From the NCBI RefSeq assembly GCF_029784135.1, contig NC_073745.1, positions 278,477,803-278,541,802 on the forward strand: a DNA stretch of 64,000 nt. Reading direction: 5' to 3'. Source of the DNA: Toxorhynchites rutilus septentrionalis (lineage: Eukaryota; Arthropoda; Insecta; Diptera; Culicidae). Below the pieces are notes generated by a model that had not been told where the DNA came from, did not search any database, and was given only the letters and a program-made list of their open reading frames with translations. The position numbers were made by a program, and so were the translations under genes. Numbering within the stretch: position 1 is the first letter of the stretch; each line of letters opens with the position of its first letter. Shown here in pieces: positions 58,615-64,000 of this stretch.

Positions 58615-60132
58615 ATAAACTTGTGCTTCAGACAAATTCCAAATCGAAACGTTGATCAAGAATAATACTCGGGATACGACAACCGTTTATGTGGATCTGG
58701 TGAAACTCGATTACGTAAATTGTTACAATGCATGTGTTACGGCCCAGACAGGCAGACAAATTAAAAACAACACACATTTTCTTCATTCATAAAAACTTTA
58801 TTCAACACATAAAAAAAGCTATAAAATACTTAATACTAAACACACTAAACACACTAAACACACTAGAAACACTCATCCTGAGTCCACACCTGGAAAACGA
58901 GAATAATTAGCGCAGTTATATAGTATTATATTTATTGTCACTTACCTTTTATGTCCAGAACAATCACCTGAAAGGATAATTATTGATTGCATATAATTGT
59001 ACAACACAGAGTACTTACCGCTAGCGGTGAACGACAACACAAAACAAACAATCACAACATACAAAACAATAACAAACAAATTGTCAAAAGATTGGAACGG
59101 ATGGAAACGAACCCGCTATACAAAGTGTAATTGTTTATGGCGAATATTCTAGACGCAACCCATACAACAATTGCGCTATTCAAATGACTATGGGACCAAT
59201 GGTATAAATAGGGCAAGAAATATTCAGAACAGAGTCAGTCACAATAAATCCGTCGATCAGTATACATCAAGCGTCTTGATTATATTCGATCATATCTCAT
59301 CACTTCTACATCGGGTAGCCAGTCTACTCTACTTCGGAACTTTGCTCAGAAACTATCTGGGCGGAGACAGCATGAGTTCCACAAAATTTGACAAAAAAAC
59401 CTTGAATAGATTGCATCGCGGTCTGCGACACTCTTCAAAAACGCAATGAAAATGCCGTTTTGAAGCATATCGTGACGGGTGATGAAAATGAATCATAAAC
59501 AATAGTGTTGAGTGGCTGAAAATTTTGGGTAAGCGAAAAAATTTGCTAACCTTAAAGCCGATATTTACCCAAAGAAAGTCATACCCTGTGACTGGTGGGA
59601 TTGGGAAGGAATTCTGAATTATGAGCTTCTACCAAGCAACTAGTCGATACATTCCCACAAGTACTACTCTCAGGTGGACAAATTAAACCAATCCAGAAGC
59701 AGAACGATCCAGAACTAAAGTCCAAAATTAGTCAATGTGTCTTTTTTGTCTTCTTGACCACACTACAAATTATTTCGGAGTCGGGCTAGGAAGTGCTCTT
59801 CCACCAGCTGAACTAACCGGCTATTGCACTTCCAGATTATTTTTAGATCAGGTTCAGCACCTTGCAAAATTCTCAAGGGCAAAAACTTCGACTATATGAA
59901 CAGCAAAGAAAATACCGTAAATAGATTTTGATGTAAAAGCAAACACATTCTGGTTGGATAGAATTTTTAAGCTACATGAAAGATGGCGAAATTGTGCATT
60001 TATGTGCCTGTAAAAATGCTTTAGTCTTCTCAAAAATCGTCACGAACTTTCTGGACAACCCAATATGAGCTGTCCTGATTTTTCCTGATTTTTACTTTCA
60101 TTTTTGCTGATTTTAATTTAATTGGCAACCCT
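58615..60132 (+). pseudogene. mariner-like transposase relic split by a solo LTR
   Basis: A decayed mariner whose N-terminal part (around ETLIKNNTRDTTTVY at 58650-58700) is separated from the rest by the solo LTR at 58735-59369. After the LTR the frame continues with TLQKRNENAVLKHIVTGDEN (first catalytic Asp), then, after frameshifts, a CDWWDWEGILNYELL segment and scattered C-terminal residues. The right end near 60060-60132 is AT-rich with repeated CTGATTTTT motifs and ends in TTGGCAACCCT, matching the end of the relic at 62331-63494. Confidence 0.75.
58735..59369 (+). mobile_element. Solo LTR (Ty3/gypsy-type)
   Basis: 635 bp starting TGTTACGG and ending GGAGACA, flanked by a perfect 5-bp duplication GCATG (58730-58734 and 59370-59374). 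It has a TATAAATA box near 59200 followed by TCAGTCAC as a possible initiator, an AATAAA at about 59242, and a short internal array of AAACACACT units near 58835-58865. No internal retrotransposon sequence remains. The host is a mariner relic whose reading continues on both sides, which fixes the insertion point. Orientation follows the TATA box. Confidence 0.88.
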
Positions 60133-60139
60133 TATTCTA

Positions 60140-60415
60140 GCGACTGCATAAGTTGCCCGTTATTGACAGCTCTGTTCGGGAAATCACACAAATGGACGGA
60201 AAAAATTTTCATCAATTTGAACCATATACAGACTAAAGGATTGTAATGTATAGCATATCAAACAAATCTTAGAAAATTTCCGATTTGATTTGTATGCAAA
60301 TCGTTAAAATCCGTTCACAGCAAAAATAGTTATTATCGTTAACTTAACTATTTCATAAAAACGTGACCTGTTTTCTGATTTGGCACCATTAATGTAAACC
60401 GTAATTCTACGACAA
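60140..60415 (+). repeat. GACGTAG-family right-half fragment
   Basis: TTGACAGCTCTGTTCGGGAA, then CGTTAACTTAACTATTTC, then ACGTGACCTGTTTTCTGATT match 48553-48800. The final palindrome is degraded to ACCGTAATTCTACGACAAAA. Starts right after the mariner relic end at 60132. Confidence 0.68.
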
Positions 60416-61984
60416 AAACCTGAAGTTATGCATTGCATTGTTCCTCATTTCTTCAGTGTTTTTTTTTCTAGGGAAAATTCAATCTGATCTTAAGTAATCC
60501 GCAATTATAGTTGATAATCCAACGAAAATAAACGAAACGTGTACTGCAATATTTATGCCAGTATATATCGGTATACACATACATGCACACTGAATTGTAT
60601 GAGATAGAGAACAATTTCAAATAGCTTTCAGCTTGCGCTGCATCCAATAAAAATAAAATCTGGAAAGAGCACGGGTTAAGCTAGGGGATTCATGAGTTCA
60701 CCTGTTTCACCTCACAATTCCAGCTGGAATGGGAGGAAATTTTACACAAATACACCAAAGCTCGAAAGAGTGGGGCGATACGATACGAAATACTTCGAAA
60801 AGCTGGAGAATTGTTCAACTGTTGCCTTTGTGTGTACAGTTTAGCTTTCATTGAGACATATCTCTACCGGGGTTCCGATGTCAAACGTTGTGAGTCAGCA
60901 GTAAAACGAGCATTGAGACATATTATCCTTTTTTGCACAATCGTGTCCTTTGTTTCGCTGTGTTGTGAACCAATTTGTGTTATTAGTTCGATTCTCGGTA
61001 CAATTTTGCTCTTCCAATGCACTCGAATGCCAATTGGGGCGCCATAGAAGAATGGGTGGTCAATAGCTTTCCGAACGAAGTGACGTTCTTTGTTCGATGC
61101 CCAGGAAGGACTCGATTATTCTTTACTGTCCTGCATAGTCTGTGACCATCGTCGAGAGAGATTAATCGGTTAGAAAAAAAAATCGTGGTGCCATTTTGTT
61201 ATTTTCCCGTGTTTTAGTGATAAAGACATATAATACCGTAATTCTGGCAATCGACAACCCGTAATACGGATCGGCCAAGTCAGACGCCAAAAGATAATTT
61301 AACTCAATCTAGAGAAAAACATGCAGACATTATGGGCGAAAACCCTCTTCCGATAGGTTGCACACAATTAGATTGATGTAACTTTTCGCCACGAGTTTTG
61401 GCGGGGGCACAGGATTGTCGAAGTTTGTCATGCGAATGCAAACATACTGAGCAAAACAAACTGCTCCAGGTAGTGCTGGGGGTTAACGCCGGGGCTGGTA
61501 GCCGAAGGGAATGTAAACATTCTTCAAATTATGTTCGGCGACGAAAGTTACACGCGACAGGACCTTCCTGTTGACACTGCAAGCCGACGTATTTTGCGTG
61601 GGCGTTCTTCCGAAAAGTTGACTCAACTGTATCCCGCTTTCTCCGGGTGGTGTGTTGCTATGTGAATGTTGGAATGTCGTGAGGATTACGGAAATTCACG
61701 AGAAAGTTACATTGAGAGAAACTGAATTCAGTTGAATGCAGTCATCATTACCTTCGGCTTGATGATGTTGATGCTACGTTTGAAATTATATTGATTAGAC
61801 TGTTAATTGAACGCATTCGTTGGAAGCCCATCAGTAGTCGTTGAGAATAAAGTATAATAACTAAAAAAAAACAATGGATACGCTTGACAGAAGGGACATT
61901 TAAATTAACTGTTACTGTTTAAGTAGGTTTCTAGTGTTAATTGTAAGAAAACTGTTTAATCAAAATAACTTATCCCATGAGCGG
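60416..61984. other. Unique stretch, no supported gene
   Basis: A 78-codon plus frame at 60811-61047 has two hydrophobic segments (HIILFCTIVSFVSLCC and VISSILGTILLF) but no recognisable family or splice context. No repeat ends. Confidence 0.35.
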
Positions 61985-62200
61985 ATTATGAAAAAATGTG
62001 TACTCTACTTTTTATGGTTTATAGTATATATGCAGACTAATAAAGGATACGTGTGATAACTGCTAAATGCTACTTGCCTAATTATTATGTTTAATCACTA
62101 TTAAACCGTTTAACTTAAAAAGATTTTTTTTACGTATTTTATTTTGCTCTAACTCTTATATTTAAAATTCTACATGCAATCTGTCTTCAGAAGACTGAAA
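61985..62200 (-). repeat. Inverted partial copy of the 2625-4070 foldback
   Basis: Matches 3820-3935 read on the other strand, for example GTGTGATAACTGCTAA, GCTACTTGCCTAATTATT and TAAACCGTTTAA, then runs into TTTTGCTCTAAC followed by a TTCTACATGCAATCTGTC stretch, which matches 2975-3020. Diverged and non-coding. Confidence 0.7.
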
Positions 62201-62330
62201 AGAAAAAAAATTTGACTTTTTCTAAAAAGTAGTCTAATTATTTTTCGAATATTTCAAGAATGAAAAGTTGCTTAAATGACTCACGTCTTTACATCCACAA
62301 CGTTCCACTGCTATCTGAGATGGTCCTGCC

Positions 62331-63494
62331 AACGGCCCGTTCATTGTTGACACGTTCCCTGATATCCTGACAAACATTTAATTTTGCCTGATTTTTCTTA
62401 AATGACCCTGATTTTTCCTGATTTATGAAAAAAAGATACTCTATTAAATTAGCACACCCAAAGGCAATTTCAAATTTGTTTTTGAATAAAGCATGTCCAC
62501 GTTAAATTTCGGACACCAAGATGATGCCAGTAAAACAAAAATTCACGTAATACAACAAAACCGATTGTTTATTTCAATAAAATAGACTTATATCTAAAAC
62601 AAGGAAAGCTTACTTCGATGTTAATTACGTTGTCTGTAAAATTCACGAACTTTCTTGGGAACATCTGCCATTAGGTTCCGTACAGTATCCTCAGATATGT
62701 TGGCGGCGGCGCTTTTCCATCTCCTCTTTCATTTAATATATTAGTGATATATTTCATAAACTACACTGAAAGAAAAGTGACCGAAATTTAACGTAGACAG
62801 GCTTTACTTAAAACACGTAGTTCTCATTCTTACTATACAATTGTGTCGATAAATTTCCTGATATTTCCACAAAAAAACACATCATCATCATTAGCATCAG
62901 CTTTCGAAATTGATTTCGAAACTGAACTTATTCATTATTCTCGATGTTCCATTATGAGCTTATACTAATCATACAATCGATAAATTCCCACATCTACTGC
63001 TCGCAACAAACTTAAAGGAACTTCTAAAATTAGCCAATGCGATAGCCGTCGTGTTCCATCAGAGCAACGCCAAACTTCATGTCTCTATGACAACACGACA
63101 ATTTATTTTGGAGTCTGGCTGGAATGTGCTATCCCATCTTCAGATTATCACAGGTTAAGGTCCCTGCGAAATTCTCTCAAACAAACGAACTTGGACACTA
63201 TGGACAGAATAGAAAATATTTTGTTTTTATATATAAAACAGTTTTCGGCGAGAAAGCAAACATATTCTGGGAGGCTAAATTTTTTTAAGTTGTGTGAAAG
63301 ATGGCGAAAGATTGTGGAACAAAACTGTGCACATAAATTTGTATAAATGTATGTCTACCTATAAAAATCATTGGTTTGTGTTTCCAAAAATCGTTTCGAA
63401 CTTTCCGGACAACACAATATGAGCATACTGATTTCTCCTGATTTTTATTTTCATTCACCCTGATTTTTGAAAATAATAGTTGGCAACCCTGGTT
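62331..63494 (+). pseudogene. mariner relic, long AT-rich ends
   Basis: The left end near 62331-62430 and right end near 63418-63494 both carry repeated CTGATTTTT motifs; the right end reads TTGGCAACCCTGG. Inside, 63040-63320 keeps VVFHQSNAKLH (second catalytic region, Asp lost to Ser), then TTRQFILESGWNVL and, after stops, a C-terminal KDGERLWNKT-like segment. The transposase is beyond repair. The same terminal motif occurs at 54640-54760 and 60060-60132. Confidence 0.68.
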
Positions 63495-63560
63495 GAGAGA
63501 GTTGAGAGAGTAGAGAGAGTTGAGAGAGTTCAGAGAATTGAGAGTGTGTAGAAAGTACAG
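63491..63560 (+). repeat. GAGAGAGTT minisatellite
   Basis: About five to six imperfect copies of TTGAGAGAG(TT) units next to the right end of the mariner relic, followed by a purine-rich AGAGAAGA stretch to about 63650. Long minus-strand frames here are low-complexity shadows. Confidence 0.75.
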
Positions 63561-63718
63561 GGTTGAGATTAGAGAGTATAAAATGAAGAATAAAAAGCAA
63601 AGAGAAGAGAGAATAAAATATAAAGAAGAGAGAAAAGAAGATTAGAGAGTTAAAAATTAAATCAAAGTTCAATAAATAATAATTGAACGGGGAGAAAGAG
63701 TAGAAAAAAATACATATA

Positions 63719-63800
63719 CAGGTAAACTTCGATATAACGTACATTTCACTTTCAAAATTGTACGTTGTATCGAATTGTACGTTTTATCGAAGCATAATAA
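63719..63800 (+). mobile_element. pogo-type terminal sequence, runs off the window
   Basis: After TA comes CAGGTAAACTTCGATATAAC, followed by repeated GTACGTTGTATCGAA and GTACGTTTTATCGAA units. It is followed by a copy of the 2769-2940 repeat from about 63830 to the window end. The same order (pogo-type end, then this repeat) occurs at 2441-2940. Confidence 0.5.
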
Positions 63801-63831
63801 AGTACTCACAAGTTTCCCTGTATTCTTCCAA

Positions 63832-64000
63832 AATTGTCGATGAAATAAAAAATCTAACTTTCTTATCTTTATAGATAGAGGTAAGCATTGTTCCACAATG
63901 TTGTAGCTCCAATTATTTGAGACATCTTTGTAGAACACAGTTTTTCTTTATCTCTTGAAATAACCGATACAGCGCCTTTTTTGTAAGTTACGTTATGGTC
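63832..64000 (+). repeat. Copy of the 2769-2940 repeat, cut by window end
   Basis: AAAATTGTCGATGAAATAAA onward matches 2767-2940 in the same orientation, including ATTTGAGACATCTTTGTAGA and the GATACAGCGCCTTTTTTGTA block. The element continues beyond the window. Confidence 0.8.

Noticed and set aside
63451..63938. Minus frames of 97 and 89 codons
   Set aside because: The first is a translation of the GAGA minisatellite and AT-rich mariner end; the second crosses a pogo-type end.

Overview
This window looks like AT-rich insect nuclear DNA, most probably from a mosquito (Culicidae). The supporting signs are introns with GT..AG borders, a metazoan histone mRNA stem-loop, an EGF-domain exon, many mariner-type relics and two relics whose transposase has the DD37E signature described from mosquitoes. 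Genes are sparse. Most of the 64 kb is transposon debris, much of it nested, and no bacterial or viral genome organisation is present.

Three protein-coding loci can be supported. Two are paralogous short-chain dehydrogenases/reductases (retinol dehydrogenase / SDR16C-like) on the minus strand. The copy at 20199-21400 is complete in four exons (306 aa). Only exon 1 of the other (9331-9882) was found. They share an intron position and are separated by about 10 kb of repeats. The third locus is on the plus strand at 33562-34491: two exons of a secreted or matrix-type protein, a long acidic low-complexity exon followed by a six-cysteine EGF-like exon. A broken histone H2B gene with an intact 3' stem-loop lies at 55578-56004.

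Layout: 1-8.4 kb is repeat-rich, with a 1.45 kb foldback at 2625-4070. 8.4-10 kb holds SDR exon 1. 10.9-13.75 kb is two copies of a tailed repeat joined tail to tail, one of them holding a possible solo LTR. 14-19.3 kb carries a PIF/Harbinger-type MITE, a truncated SINE and two nearly full-length but frameshifted mariner elements on opposite strands. 20-21.4 kb is the complete SDR gene. 22-32.7 kb is intergenic or intronic sequence with a second Harbinger-type MITE, a ~120-bp tandem array and hAT, mariner and DD37E relics. 33.5-34.5 kb is the EGF locus. 35.5-42.2 kb is dense with MITEs, including a 1.8 kb foldback and two piggyBac-type elements with TTAA target sites. 42.2-45.4 kb is mostly unique. 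45.4-60.4 kb contains a full-length tailed repeat, a pogo-type MITE, a DD37E element, a family ending in GACGTAG..CTACGTC, the H2B pseudogene, a SINE, and a mariner relic split by a solo LTR. 60.4-64 kb holds unique sequence, another mariner relic and repeat ends.

The best-supported observations are insertion structures with both ends and target-site duplications visible. I found no convincing new enzyme system. The unusual items are the non-coding repeat families and the H2B pseudogene lying between two ends of one of them.
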